DNA from: CADEEX01 sp040081555
Lineage (GTDB): Bacteria > Acidobacteriota > Vicinamibacteria > Vicinamibacterales > CAVVIG01
NCBI GenBank assembly: GCA_040081555.1
Contig: JBEBGG010000066.1
Location: 1 to 19,011, forward strand
DNA length: 19,011 nucleotides
Direction of reading: 5' to 3'
Positions 1-8,865 of this stretch are shown in pieces. The notes beneath the pieces are model-generated. The model was not told the DNA's origin and did no database searches. It saw only the letters and a list, made by a program, of their open reading frames with translations. Made by a program: the position numbers and the translations under genes. Positions within the stretch are counted from its first letter, which is position 1. The number at the start of each line of letters is the position of its first letter.

Positions 1-1029
1 ACACTGGCTCTCATGAACGATGAGGCGTACCGCATCTTTTCGCTGATCCGCCACGAGAACGACACTGGCCGACCGTTCAGCGATGTCTTCTGTGCCCGTC
101 CCGAACTCGTCCGTGCCCTTTCGGGCGCTTTCGAGCTGTCGACGCTACCCAATCGCGCCGAACTACGGCTGAAAGATCTGGACCGCGTCATCGGTTACAC
201 GCTCTCGCAAGTGAAGAACGACGAGAACGCGGCTATTGGCGCAGTCATGTTCTTCAAGGACCTGACGCGTGTCGAGCAACTCGAGGAGCGGGAGCGCCTC
301 CGCGATCGCCTCGCGTCGCTGGGCGAAATGGCCGCCGGCATCGCGCATGAGCTCAAGAATCCACTTGCCGGTATCGAGGTCACGGCGGGACTGCTCCGCC
401 GGCAGGTGCCGGACTCGCCGGACGCTCAATCACTATTGGCCGACATCATCAGTGAGGCCAAACTCGCCAACGCCATCGTCGTCGAGATGCTCGAATTCGT
501 CAGGCCGATCCGTCTCCAGCTCGAAGAGACCGATGTCTCAGACGTCCTGCGCCAGGCGCTTTCACTCGCCGAGCGCAAGACCGGCAGAGGCGACATCACC
601 GTGCGCGTGAGTGTCCAGCCACTGTTGCCCCGGATTGACGGCGATCACAACCAGCTCTGTCAGGTATTCACCAATCTCCTGACCAATGCCTACGAGGCGC
701 TCAATGGTCGCGGCTGCATCGACCTCACCGTTGTCGCACAGTCGGTCGAGCCCGATCCGGCCTCGGGCAGTCACCCCGACGCCGGTGTCAACACCACCGT
801 GGTGGTCGATGTGTGCGACGACGGCCCCGGAGTCGCGCCTGGCATGAACGACCGTATTTTCGATCCGTTCTTCACAACCAAAACGACGGGGACAGGTCTC
901 GGCCTGCCGATCGTGCGAAAGATCGTCGACGCCCATGACGGGCGTATCGACTTGACGAGTGAACCTGGCAAAGGCACCCGCTTCCGGGTAACGCTGCCGG
1001 TTGTGACCAGCTCTCACTGGTATCGATAG
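1..1029 (+). CDS. PAS-HisKA sensor histidine kinase, NtrB/AtoS-like (5' end outside window)
   Basis: Sensor kinase that would autophosphorylate a histidine and pass the phosphate to the response regulator encoded 18 bp downstream. The frame is open from base 1, so the true start lies upstream; the first in-window ATG is at 13. Numbering from that ATG, residues 1-90 look like the end of a PAS domain (the GAVMFFKDLTRVEQLEE stretch is a typical PAS-to-HisKA linker). The H-box follows (AAGIAHELKNPL, acceptor His112), then the HATPase_c N-box (FTNLLTNAYEAL), the G1 box (CDDGPGV), the F-box (DPFFTTKTTG) and the G2 box (GTGLGLPIVRKI). No membrane segment is visible in this part. The order of boxes is that of NtrB/PilS/AtoS-type kinases, and the NtrC-like partner agrees. 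The signal sensed cannot be read from what is present. Confidence 0.93.
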   Translation, partial: TLALMNDEAYRIFSLIRHENDTGRPFSDVFCARPELVRALSGAFELSTLPNRAELRLKDLDRVIGYTLSQVKNDENAAIGAVMFFKDLTRVEQLEERERLRDRLASLGEMAAGIAHELKNPLAGIEVTAGLLRRQVPDSPDAQSLLADIISEAKLANAIVVEMLEFVRPIRLQLEETDVSDVLRQALSLAERKTGRGDITVRVSVQPLLPRIDGDHNQLCQVFTNLLTNAYEALNGRGCIDLTVVAQSVEPDPASGSHPDAGVNTTVVVDVCDDGPGVAPGMNDRIFDPFFTTKTTGTGLGLPIVRKIVDAHDGRIDLTSEPGKGTRFRVTLPVVTSSHWYR

Positions 1030-1047
1030 AAAGGCACGCTACAACAC

Positions 1048-2472
1048 ATGGGTCGCATTCTCATCGCAGACGATCACGACGCTCTGCGCCGCGGGCTCAA
1101 GCGCGGGCTGACCGACGCCGGTCACGAAGTAGACGAGGCCTCGAACGGAAATGCCGCGATCGAGCGCCTACATGAAAGCTACTTCGACGTGGTCTTGAGC
1201 GATCTCAAGATGGGTGGTAGCGACGGCATCGACGTCCTACGCACGACGCGCGCGCTTCACCCCACCACCGCGGTGATTCTGATGACGGCATTTGGCTCCA
1301 TCAATACCGCCGTGGAGGCGATGAAGATCGGCGCGTTCGACTACGTGCAAAAGCCGTTCGAGATCGAAGAGATGGAGGTCAAGATCGAGAAGGCGCTCGA
1401 AGTGAAGCGCCTGAAGAACGAGGTCGAATTCCTCCGAGGCAACCAGCAGGACCTCTACAATTTCGATCGCATCGTCGGATCAAGCCACGCATTGCAGAGA
1501 GTGCTCGATATTGTCAGAAAGGTGGCCAAGAGCAATACGACGGTCCTAATACGTGGCGAGACCGGCACCGGCAAGGAGCTCATCGCGGGCGCCACACACC
1601 ACAACTCTCAGCGGCATTCGCGCAACTTCGTGAAGGTGAACTGTGCGGCGCTGCAGGAAAATCTGCTCGAGTCAGAGCTCTTCGGCCACGAGAAGGGCGC
1701 CTTCACAGGCGCCGACAAACAGCGGATCGGACGCTTCGAGCAGGCCGATGGCGGCACGCTGTTTCTGGATGAAATCGGCGATATGAGCGCGAGCACGCAG
1801 GCGAAGATTCTGCGCGTGCTGCAGGAGCACGAGTTTGAACGGCTGGGCGGCACCAGAACACTGCGTGTCGACGTTCGGCTAATCGCGGCCACCAACCGTG
1901 ACCTGCCGGCGATGGTGCAGAGCGGCCATTTCCGGGAAGACTTGTACTACCGCCTCAACGTCGTCTCGATTGAGATGCCACCGCTGCGCGAACGCAAGGA
2001 CGACATCGTGCCACTGGCGGCGTCGTTCATGAAGCGTTTCTCGCTGGAGCTCAAGAAACGAATCGACGGCATCGATACCGACGCGCAGAAACTGCTCATG
2101 CGCCACAACTGGCCGGGCAATATCCGCGAGCTGGAGAACGCCGTCGAACGGGCCATGCTGCTCGCCGACGGGCATTCGCTCGGAGCCTCGGACCTGCGAC
2201 TGGGCGAAGCGTCCACACCAGGCGGGGCACGGGACCACTCGTCGGTGGTGAAGATTCCACCGACCGGCATCCCACTCGAAGACATCGAGCGGACTGCGCT
2301 GGTCGAAGCGTTGAAGATGTCGAACTGGGTGCAGAAGGACGCGGCAGAGCTGCTCTCGATCAGTCCGCGCGTGATGAACTACAAGATCAAGACGCTCGGC
2401 ATCGAGTTCCCGCGTGGCCGCCGCGCAGCCCCACTGATGCCGGCGGACTCGACTATCGCGGCTCTTTCCTAG
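1048..2472 (+). CDS. Sigma-54-dependent response regulator, NtrC family
   Basis: Transcription activator that uses ATP hydrolysis to open sigma-54 promoters when phosphorylated. Domains over 474 aa: an N-terminal receiver (acidic pair D8-D9, phospho-acceptor D52 in VVLSDLKMGG, switch Thr80, Lys102 in QKPF). The AAA+ domain follows, with Walker A GETGTGKE at 170-177, the sigma-54-contacting GAFTGA loop at 218-223, Walker B GGTLFLDEIGD at 235-245 and an arginine-finger region LYYRLNVV around 299-306. A Fis-type helix-turn-helix lies at about 420-452 (KDAAELLSISPRVMNYKIK). All key residues look intact. It is paired with the kinase just upstream. Its last 20 bp overlap the 3' end of the convergent xerC. 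The family is certain; the target genes are not visible, and no -24/-12 promoter was recognised nearby. Confidence 0.96.
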   Translation: MGRILIADDHDALRRGLKRGLTDAGHEVDEASNGNAAIERLHESYFDVVLSDLKMGGSDGIDVLRTTRALHPTTAVILMTAFGSINTAVEAMKIGAFDYVQKPFEIEEMEVKIEKALEVKRLKNEVEFLRGNQQDLYNFDRIVGSSHALQRVLDIVRKVAKSNTTVLIRGETGTGKELIAGATHHNSQRHSRNFVKVNCAALQENLLESELFGHEKGAFTGADKQRIGRFEQADGGTLFLDEIGDMSASTQAKILRVLQEHEFERLGGTRTLRVDVRLIAATNRDLPAMVQSGHFREDLYYRLNVVSIEMPPLRERKDDIVPLAASFMKRFSLELKKRIDGIDTDAQKLLMRHNWPGNIRELENAVERAMLLADGHSLGASDLRLGEASTPGGARDHSSVVKIPPTGIPLEDIERTALVEALKMSNWVQKDAAELLSISPRVMNYKIKTLGIEFPRGRRAAPLMPADSTIAALS

Positions 2473-3373
2473 ACGCGCGTGGGTGCGCTCTACGATGCAC
2501 CTCGAGCAACTGGGTGGCGTTGATGTGGGTATAGCGCTGCGTCGTACTAAGCCGCGCGTGACCGAGCAGTTCTTGAATGGCGCGCAGATCAGCGCCGCGC
2601 TGCAGGAGATGCGTGGCGAACGAGTGGCGCAGCGCATGCGGGCTGATGCCGGCGCGAACCACCGACGCGTAGCGACGCACAATCCGGTCAATGCTGCGCG
2701 TCGTCAACCGACCGCCTCGGGCGTTGAGAAACAAGGCCTCACGGCGGTCCCGAGGCGCCTTCGGCCGAAGGCTTTCACGATCGGCCAGCCAGGCGCGCAC
2801 CGCGCGTTCTGCTGCGCTGTGGAAGGGAACAAACCGTTCCTTGCCGCCCTTCCCCAGCACGCGCACCATCCGCCGGCTCAGGTCCAGCGAGTCAAAGTCC
2901 AGCCCCGCCAGCTCGCTCAGTCGCAGTCCTGAAGCGTAGAACAGCTCCAGAATCGCGCGATCCCGTCTCCCACGTGGATCGCCGGCGTCGGCCGCATCGA
3001 GCATCGACGCCATCTCGAGCTCCGTGAGATGCGCCGGCATCCGCACGTCTCGCTTTGGAGTACGCACCAGCCCACCGTGGTCGGACTGAATGACGTCTTC
3101 CCGACGCAAGTAGCGGAGGAACGTGCGGATAGCGGCGAGTTTGCGCGCCGCTGTGGAGCGCGTCTGCCCCCGCACGGTGACCGCCGAGAGAAAAGCGCGA
3201 ATGGCCTCTCGGTCAAGCGCCGCCGGCGGCAGATCAACGACTTTGAGACCGGCCAGGGAGGCCGTGTGCTTGAGAAACTGCGTGAGGTCGGAGTCGTAGG
3301 CACGGACGCTGTGCCTGGAGAGGTTGCGATTGAGCGCGAGGTGCTTGAGGAAACGCCTGAGGTGTTCCGTCAC
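2453..3373 (-). CDS. xerC: Site-specific tyrosine recombinase XerC-like
   Basis: Tyrosine recombinase that, with a XerD partner, resolves chromosome dimers at dif. With the GTG start at 3373 the protein is 306 aa, normal for XerC/D. It has the N-terminal SAM-like core-binding domain (about 1-100). The catalytic set is complete: Arg151 (ASGLRLSELAG), Lys175 (LGKGGKERFVPF), His246 and Arg249 (HALRHSFATHLL), His272 (LLGHARLSTTQ) and Tyr281 (RYTHI). This GTG forms a GTGA overlap with the trmFO stop and is preceded by a strong AAAGGGGG Shine-Dalgarno 7 bases upstream. An upstream in-frame GTG at 3394 would add only seven residues. The order dprA-topA-trmFO-xerC is a known conserved arrangement and favours XerC over XerD or an integron or phage integrase. 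The hslV/hslU genes that often follow are absent here. Confidence 0.93.
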   Translation of the reverse strand: MTEHLRRFLKHLALNRNLSRHSVRAYDSDLTQFLKHTASLAGLKVVDLPPAALDREAIRAFLSAVTVRGQTRSTAARKLAAIRTFLRYLRREDVIQSDHGGLVRTPKRDVRMPAHLTELEMASMLDAADAGDPRGRRDRAILELFYASGLRLSELAGLDFDSLDLSRRMVRVLGKGGKERFVPFHSAAERAVRAWLADRESLRPKAPRDRREALFLNARGGRLTTRSIDRIVRRYASVVRAGISPHALRHSFATHLLQRGADLRAIQELLGHARLSTTQRYTHINATQLLEVHRRAHPRASRKEPR

Positions 3374-4740
3374 GCGGCGCCCCCTTTCATCCACATGGCG
3401 AGCGCCTCCAGCGCGCGCGTGGACATCGCCAGCTTGCGATCGGCTTTGCTTCGCGGGGGACGATCGAGTGGCTGCATGATCCCGAACGTGATGTTCGAGG
3501 GCGCATAGTGGGCCGGGTCGGCATGGGAGGCGTAGTAGGCGAGCGCCCCAATGGCGGTTGTCCGCGGAGGCGCAGAAAGCGGCTGCCCGTGGGCGAGCGC
3601 TGCTGCGTTAATGCCGGCGAGGAGTCCCGACGCCGCCGATTCGACATAGCCTTCCACGCCGGACATCTGGCCCGCGAAGAAGAGCCCCGGATGGTGGCGC
3701 AACTGCCACGTCTCGGTGAGCACGGTCGGGCCGTTCACGTAGGTATTGCGATGCACCATACCGTAGCGCACGAACTCGGCTCGCTCGAGCCCTGGAATCA
3801 TCCGCAACACGCGAGCCTGTTCGCCCCATTTCAGCTGAGTCTGAAAGCCGACCAGGCTGAAATGATCGGCGGCAAGGTTGTCTTGGCGCAGCTGCACCAC
3901 CGCGTACGGCCACCGGCCTGTTGCTGGATCGACCAGGCCCGAGGGCTTCATCGGACCGAAGCGCAGCGTGTCGACGCCGCGATGGGCCATCACCTCAATC
4001 GGCAGACAACCTTCAAAGAACTTCTCCTTGTCGAAGTCGTGGACCGTCGCCGACTCGGCGTGCGTCAGTGCGCCGTAGAAGCGCGTGTACTCGTCCTTCG
4101 TGAACGGACAATTCAGATAGTCGCCCTGACCGTCATCCACACCGCAGCCTTCACCGGAGACAGCCCGGGGTCTATCGCCACGAATGTCTCGGCCCCACCT
4201 CGACTGCCGGAACACCTTCGAGCGATCGATGCTCTCGGCGAGGACGATCGGACTGATCGCGTCGTAGAAGTACAGCTGACCGCCGCCGATCAGTCGAGCG
4301 ATATCCGCAGACAGCGCATCGGAGGTCAACGGTCCGGTCGCGACGACGACCGGTTCGGAGGGCGATCTGTCGGGGACGGCGACGATCTCGCCCCGAACGA
4401 CGCGGATAAGCGGATGGGTCGACACGGCGGCAGTGACCGCGTCAGAAAAACGCTCGCGATCGACGGCAAGAGCCGCGCCCGCCGGGACACGACTGGCCTC
4501 GGCGCACCGCATGACAAGCGAACCAAGCCGCCGCATCTCCTCTTTGAGAAGCCCGACGGCGTTATCGAGCTTGTCGCCCCGAAACGAGTTGCTGCAGACC
4601 AGTTCCGCGAGCCGGTCGCTTTTGTGCACGGCAGTGGCGCGCGCCGGCCGCATCTCGTGCAGCGTGACCGCCACACCCCGTGAGGCGACCTGCCAGGCCG
4701 CTTCGCACCCCGCAAGTCCCCCGCCGATAATCCGAACCAT
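3370..4740 (-). CDS. trmFO: Folate/FAD-dependent tRNA (uracil-54) methyltransferase TrmFO
   Basis: Makes ribothymidine at position 54 of tRNA using 5,10-methylene-THF as carbon donor and reduced FAD. The 456-aa protein starts with the FAD-binding Rossmann motif (IIGGGLAGCEAAW, residues 4-16) and the family signature around ELVCSNSFRGDKLDNAVG. Cys49 and Cys211 (YLNCPFTKDEY) correspond to the two cysteines known to be functional in the TrmFO family. The C-terminal flavin-contact stretch GQMSGVEGYVESAASG is intact. Compared with remembered family members, a segment of about 20 residues (roughly 183-203, between the SRWG and GDYLNCP motifs) looks like an insertion. The ATG shares one base with the topA stop (TGATG), so translational coupling is likely. 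Folate-dependent TrmFO replaces the SAM-dependent TrmA in many phyla. Confidence 0.96.
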   Translation of the reverse strand: MVRIIGGGLAGCEAAWQVASRGVAVTLHEMRPARATAVHKSDRLAELVCSNSFRGDKLDNAVGLLKEEMRRLGSLVMRCAEASRVPAGAALAVDRERFSDAVTAAVSTHPLIRVVRGEIVAVPDRSPSEPVVVATGPLTSDALSADIARLIGGGQLYFYDAISPIVLAESIDRSKVFRQSRWGRDIRGDRPRAVSGEGCGVDDGQGDYLNCPFTKDEYTRFYGALTHAESATVHDFDKEKFFEGCLPIEVMAHRGVDTLRFGPMKPSGLVDPATGRWPYAVVQLRQDNLAADHFSLVGFQTQLKWGEQARVLRMIPGLERAEFVRYGMVHRNTYVNGPTVLTETWQLRHHPGLFFAGQMSGVEGYVESAASGLLAGINAAALAHGQPLSAPPRTTAIGALAYYASHADPAHYAPSNITFGIMQPLDRPPRSKADRKLAMSTRALEALAMWMKGGAA

Positions 4741-7496
4741 CAGGCCTTGCGCGTGCGGGTCGTCGCCTTCTTCTTCGGCGCCGCCGCCTTCTTGCTCTTG
4801 CGTTTGGTCACCGCCGGAGCGTCATCGCTCGTCTCGGTCTTCACGGCCTTTGTCCCCTTCTTGCGGCCCCCCCGTGCAGCGGGTTTCCTGCGTCCACCCT
4901 TGCGCGGCGTCGCGCCGCGGCGTGCTTCGAGCAATGACTGCGCATCGTCCAACGACAGGGTTGCCGGATCCATCCCCTTCGGGACTGACGCATTCGTTTC
5001 ACCGTCTGTGACGTAGGGACCGTAGCGTCCTTCCAGGACCTGCAGAGCGTTCCCCTCAGGCACCTCGATCTGCGCGATGACCCGCCTGGCCGCGGCCTGA
5101 CGACGACCGGAACGCTTCGGCTGGGCCAACAATTCGAGAGCCCGCGCCAGATCAACCGTGAACAACTCGTCCGGCGCCTCGAGTGACCGGTAGTCGTCGC
5201 CATGCTTGACGTAGGGACCGAAACGCCCGAGTCCGGCAACCACTATGTCTGAGGTATCAGGATGGGCTCCCAATTCGCGGGGCAGTCGCAGGAGGCTCAA
5301 CGCCTCCTCAAGCGTGACGGTGGATTCGCCCATGCTCGGGAGCAGCGACGAGCGCTTTGGTTTCACCTTGGACCCCTTCTCAGGGTTTTCCCCAAGCTGC
5401 ACGTAGGTCCCGAATCGGCCGTTGATAACGTAGACGCTCTGAGCGGTATCGGGATCGAGGCCGAGCGAACGAGGCCCCTCGGCCTTGGCGCGAATCATCG
5501 CCATGGCCTTCTCGACCGAGAGATCGGCCGGCGGAAGATTGGGCGGAAGCGACGCCGTATTGCCAGGGCCACCCGCGCCCAGCTGCAAGAATGGGCCGTA
5601 ACGGCCTACGCGCACGCGAACTGGTTGCCCCGACTCGGAGTCGACACCAACATCAATGAGCGGATAGTCGGCCGTCTCTTCCGCCTGCTTGACGGCCGCT
5701 TCGAGACCGCGATGGTGCTCATCGCCGCGGTAGAACTGGCGGATGAAATCGAGCCATTCGCGTTCTCCCCGAGAAATCTGGTCGAGATCCTCCTCCATCT
5801 CGGCGGTAAATTCGACGCTGACGAGGTCTTCGAAATGTGCACGGAGCAGGTGCGTCACGGCAAACGCGGTGTAACTCGGGACCAACGCCTTGCCCTGTCT
5901 GAAGATGTAACCGCGGCGCTCGATCGTGCCGATCGTCGCCGCGTACGTCGACGGACGCCCGATTCCGAGGCGCTCGAGTTCCTTGATCAGCGAGGCTTCT
6001 GTGAAACGCGCCGGCGGGGCCGTCTCGTGCCCCTGAGGTTCGAGAGACAGCAAATGCAGGCGCGCTGTGTCTGCGGCCACAACCGACTCGCCGACCGTCA
6101 ACTTCGGCAGCGCCGTCTCCTGGTCTGACAATTCGGCCTGCGGATCGTCACTGCCCTCGACGTAGGCACGGCGGAAACCCGAAAACTCGATCACCTTCCC
6201 AGAGGTACCAAATACCGCGACCTGGCCGCCGGCCCCAGGGGCCGAGATTTCAACCGCAGTGCGCAGCACACGGGCGTCGACCATTTGCGACGCCATCGTG
6301 CGCTTCCAGATCAGCTCGTAGAGCCGCAGGTCGTCGCGGTCGATGGTCCGCTCGAGCGACACTGGCGTGCTCGAAAAGGTCGCGGGCCGAATGGCTTCGT
6401 GCGCTTCCTGCGCGTTCTTGACCTTGGTCGCGTAACGACGAGGACCACCGTAGTACTCACCTCCAAACAGCTCGCGAATCGCGGTCGCCGATTCACTCAG
6501 TGCTTTCTCGCTGAGCGTCGTCGAGTCGGTGCGGTGATAGGAGATGTAGCCTTCCTGAAACAGCCGTTGCGCCGCCTGCATCGTCCGCTCGGTCGAGAAG
6601 CCCAACTTGCGACTGGCTTCCTGCGTCATCGTCGAGGTCGTAAACGGGGCTGCTGGCCGTTCCACGCCAGGTTTTTCGTCCACGGCCGATACGCGCCACG
6701 GCAAGTTGTTCCTGAGCGCGTCGGTCAGCTCCGTCGCCTCCCTTTCAGTAAGAACGCGGGCGGTCTTGCTGTTCAATTTGCCAGATTCGTCGAAGTCCTT
6801 GCCGATGGCGACGCGGGCATCGCCGACCTTCTGCAGGGTCGCAGTAAATGGCCGTCCGTCCCCCGAAAGACGCGCTTCGAGGTCCCAATAACTCGCAGCG
6901 GTGAACTCAAGTCGCTTCTGTTCACGGTCGACGATGAGACGTACAGCCACGCTCTGCACGCGGCCAGCGCTCAAGCCGGTCTGCACCTTCTTCCACAACA
7001 CTGGCGAGAGCGTGTAACCGTAGAGGCGATCGAGGATGCGACGGCTCTCTTGCGCGCGAACCAGGTTCTCGTTGACGTCGTGCGCGTCCAGCACTGCGGC
7101 ATTGATCGCTTCCTCCGTGATCTCGTGGAAGACGATGCGCTTGACTGGAACCTTCGGCTTGAGAATTTCCTTTAGATGCCAGCTGATCGACTCGCCTTCG
7201 CGATCAGGGTCGGTCGCGAGGAAGACTTGGGTGGCGCCCTTCATGGCGGCCTTGAGTGCCTGAACGTGCTTACGCTTGTCCGCCGGCACCACGTAATAGG
7301 GCTTGAAGTCGTGCTCGGTGTCAACGCCGAGACGACCCCATTTTTCCTTACGAATTTCATCCGGGATCTCGTCGGCCGACTCCGGAAGATCCCGGATGTG
7401 GCCGTAGCTCGCCAGAACTTCGTAGTCGCCCTTCAATATCCGCTCGATCGTCCGCGCCTTTGCCGGCGACTCGACGATTACCAGTGTCTTGGCCAT
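4740..7496 (-). CDS. topA: DNA topoisomerase I (type IA), zinc-finger-free
   Basis: Relaxes negative supercoils by transient single-strand cleavage. The start is set at the ATG at 7496, which gives the standard N-terminus MAKTLVIVESPAKA. The frame is open further upstream to 7589, but that stretch has no family similarity. The 918-aa protein has a TOPRIM domain (Glu9; DPDRE motif with Asp96, Asp98, Glu100) and the type IA core, with catalytic Tyr320 in GYISYHRTDS. From about residue 610 there are several C-terminal repeats with the recurring pattern G-R-[YF]-G-[PT]-[YF] (VGRYGPFLQLG, NGRFGTYVQLG, LGRFGPYVKHG, EGRYGPYVTDG). A Lys/Arg-rich tail occupies about 862-918. I see no cysteine anywhere in the 918 residues, so the Cys4 zinc ribbons of E. 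coli-type TopA are absent. It is second in the dprA-topA-trmFO-xerC run. Confidence 0.97.
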   Translation of the reverse strand: MAKTLVIVESPAKARTIERILKGDYEVLASYGHIRDLPESADEIPDEIRKEKWGRLGVDTEHDFKPYYVVPADKRKHVQALKAAMKGATQVFLATDPDREGESISWHLKEILKPKVPVKRIVFHEITEEAINAAVLDAHDVNENLVRAQESRRILDRLYGYTLSPVLWKKVQTGLSAGRVQSVAVRLIVDREQKRLEFTAASYWDLEARLSGDGRPFTATLQKVGDARVAIGKDFDESGKLNSKTARVLTEREATELTDALRNNLPWRVSAVDEKPGVERPAAPFTTSTMTQEASRKLGFSTERTMQAAQRLFQEGYISYHRTDSTTLSEKALSESATAIRELFGGEYYGGPRRYATKVKNAQEAHEAIRPATFSSTPVSLERTIDRDDLRLYELIWKRTMASQMVDARVLRTAVEISAPGAGGQVAVFGTSGKVIEFSGFRRAYVEGSDDPQAELSDQETALPKLTVGESVVAADTARLHLLSLEPQGHETAPPARFTEASLIKELERLGIGRPSTYAATIGTIERRGYIFRQGKALVPSYTAFAVTHLLRAHFEDLVSVEFTAEMEEDLDQISRGEREWLDFIRQFYRGDEHHRGLEAAVKQAEETADYPLIDVGVDSESGQPVRVRVGRYGPFLQLGAGGPGNTASLPPNLPPADLSVEKAMAMIRAKAEGPRSLGLDPDTAQSVYVINGRFGTYVQLGENPEKGSKVKPKRSSLLPSMGESTVTLEEALSLLRLPRELGAHPDTSDIVVAGLGRFGPYVKHGDDYRSLEAPDELFTVDLARALELLAQPKRSGRRQAAARRVIAQIEVPEGNALQVLEGRYGPYVTDGETNASVPKGMDPATLSLDDAQSLLEARRGATPRKGGRRKPAARGGRKKGTKAVKTETSDDAPAVTKRKSKKAAAPKKKATTRTRKA

Positions 7497-7595
7497 TGAC
7501 TCAATTGTCTGAGGAACTGCCTCTGCGACATTCCTTGGGGTTCGTCTGACTCGGCTTACAAACCGACAAACGTGACTAGACCCTAGCACGAACCG

Positions 7596-8648
7596 TCAAA
7601 CCCGGACGAATCGCCCCCCTCCAGCGCGCCTGACCTCGCCGCGCAGTTCAAGATCGAGCAGTCGGGGAAGGAGCCGAGGTATGGGTAGTCCGGCTTGCCG
7701 GGAGATTTCGTCAACACTGAGTGGCTCTCCCGCTGACATGCTCGCGAAGACGGGATCGGTCGCGACCTCATAAGTCGAATCACCCGCCCCATCGGCGGCC
7801 TGCCATCCGATCTCATCGAGCACATCGTCAGCACTTTCCACGAGTCGCGCGCCATCGCGAAGGAGGGCATGACCACCACGATTGCGACCAGTGAGAACGT
7901 TGCCCGGCACCACCAGCACGTCGCGGTTCTGCTCTAATGCACAGCGCGCCGTGATGAGCGACCCGCTCCTTTCGCCGGCTTCGACCACAACAACCGCCTG
8001 CGACAGCGCGCTAATGATCCGATTGCGCCTGGGAAAGAAGTTGGCGTTCGGTGGCGTCCCTGGCGCGAACTCGCTGACCAGGCCGCCGGCGGCGGAGATG
8101 GCGGCTGCTAGCTTCGCGTGCTCAGCTGGATAAACGACATCGGCACCACAGCCAAGCACTGCGGCTGTGATGCCTGGAGCGGAGAGGGCGCCTCGATGAG
8201 CCGCAGCATCGACGCCCCGCGCAAGGCCGCTCACGACGACCACGCCGCGTGCGGCGAGGTCCGCGCCAAGCCGTTCGGCCACCGTCAGGGCATAGGGCGA
8301 ACCCGCGCGGGAACCGACGATCGCCACCGCAGGAACCTCCTGCCAGTTGAACTGCCCTCGCACCCAGAGCACCGGGGGCGGGTCAGCAATCTGCCGAAAT
8401 CCGTTGGGCGACCGCGGATCGTCCCACGGAATGGCGACCAGGCCGGCGAGTTGTCCGCGCTCGAGTGCGCGTTCCGCACGCTCACGCAGAATTGAGGGCG
8501 AGCGCGGCCGCGCACGGGGCCGTGGCGCACACTCGTCCATGAGAATCTGATCGGGACAGAGTCCATCGCGCAGGCGCTCGATGACGAGCCGCCAGCGACC
8601 GACGGGTAACAAGGAGAGAGCAACGAGATCGAGCACGGCCACCACCAT
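7596..8648 (-). CDS. dprA: DNA processing protein DprA (Smf)
   Basis: Loads RecA on incoming single-stranded DNA during natural transformation. The 350-aa product has a short helical N-terminal region and then the Rossmann-like DprA core. Visible family motifs are VAIVGSR (108-114), SGLARGVDAAAHRGAL (140-155), FFPRRNRIISALS (204-216), VVEAGERSGSLITARCALEQNRDVLVVPG (221-249) and a GGHALLRDGA equivalent of the GCNxLIRDGA motif (258-267). The C-terminal part, about 300-350 (EPLSVDEISRQAGLPIPRLLPRLLDLELRGEV), is a winged-helix domain of the DprA type. The ATG at 8648 is preferred because a consensus TATAAT lies at 8673-8678 on this strand, so more upstream starts (8726, 8815) would lie before the likely transcript start. 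topA follows after a 99-bp gap, so it may also have its own promoter. Confidence 0.95.
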   Translation of the reverse strand: MVVAVLDLVALSLLPVGRWRLVIERLRDGLCPDQILMDECAPRPRARPRSPSILRERAERALERGQLAGLVAIPWDDPRSPNGFRQIADPPPVLWVRGQFNWQEVPAVAIVGSRAGSPYALTVAERLGADLAARGVVVVSGLARGVDAAAHRGALSAPGITAAVLGCGADVVYPAEHAKLAAAISAAGGLVSEFAPGTPPNANFFPRRNRIISALSQAVVVVEAGERSGSLITARCALEQNRDVLVVPGNVLTGRNRGGHALLRDGARLVESADDVLDEIGWQAADGAGDSTYEVATDPVFASMSAGEPLSVDEISRQAGLPIPRLLPRLLDLELRGEVRRAGGGRFVRV

Positions 8649-8672
8649 TCGGCGGGGCCTGACCTGATACGA

Positions 8673-8678
8673 ATTATA
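8673..8678 (-). promoter_or_regulatory. Candidate -10 element for dprA
   Basis: Read on the minus strand this is a perfect TATAAT, which is rare by chance in such GC-rich DNA. It sits 24 bases upstream of the dprA ATG, giving a short leader of about 18 bases. No good TTGACA-like -35 hexamer is found at 16-19 bases, so the promoter may be weak or assisted. It supports the downstream ATG as the dprA start. Confidence 0.5.
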
Positions 8679-8820
8679 GCGTCCACCAGTCGCCCACGGA
8701 CAGGACAGAACGGCGACGGGTCGCAAGTCGGCAACGCCTCCCCTGGCACAAACACTAAGGGAACGAGCGCACAGGTGTGGTACATGCCTTGCTCATGATC
8801 GCCGCGGTCATGCAATTGCC

Positions 8821-8850
8821 TTGCGCCTGGCGAATCCGAGTCGCTATAGT
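8821..8850 (+). promoter_or_regulatory. Candidate promoter for the TPR/lipoprotein pair
   Basis: TTGCGC (8821-8826), an 18-base spacer and TATAGT (8845-8850) form a plausible sigma-70-type promoter. The transcript start would fall only about 9 bases before the ATG at 8866. No Shine-Dalgarno is visible there, so the mRNA would be nearly leaderless. The call rests on hexamer similarity only. Confidence 0.35.
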
Positions 8851-8865
8851 GAGCGTATTCCCTCT

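Noticed and set aside
1879..2691. Minus-strand open frame opposite the NtrC-type gene and xerC
   Set aside because: It overlaps two genes with complete catalytic motifs and its translation shows no domain.
2453..3373. Possible phage or integron integrase marking a mobile element
   Set aside because: Length, motifs and the conserved neighbours topA and trmFO fit chromosomal XerC; no att repeats or other mobile genes are seen.
3508..4683. Long open frame on the plus strand opposite trmFO
   Set aside because: It is antisense to a well-conserved gene, its product has no recognisable motif, and GC-rich coding DNA commonly leaves the opposite strand open.
5262..7175. Two long plus-strand open frames (5262-6128, 6285-7175) inside topA
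   Set aside because: Their products are Arg/His/Leu-rich with no family pattern, while the minus strand encodes an intact TopA throughout.
7497..7589. 31-residue N-terminal extension of TopA
   Set aside because: The family N-terminus MAKTLVIVESPAKA starts at 7496; the extension has no conserved features.
8649..8815. More upstream starts for dprA (8726) and another overlapping minus frame (8285-8815)
   Set aside because: They lie upstream of, or across, the TATAAT at 8673-8678 and lack DprA similarity.
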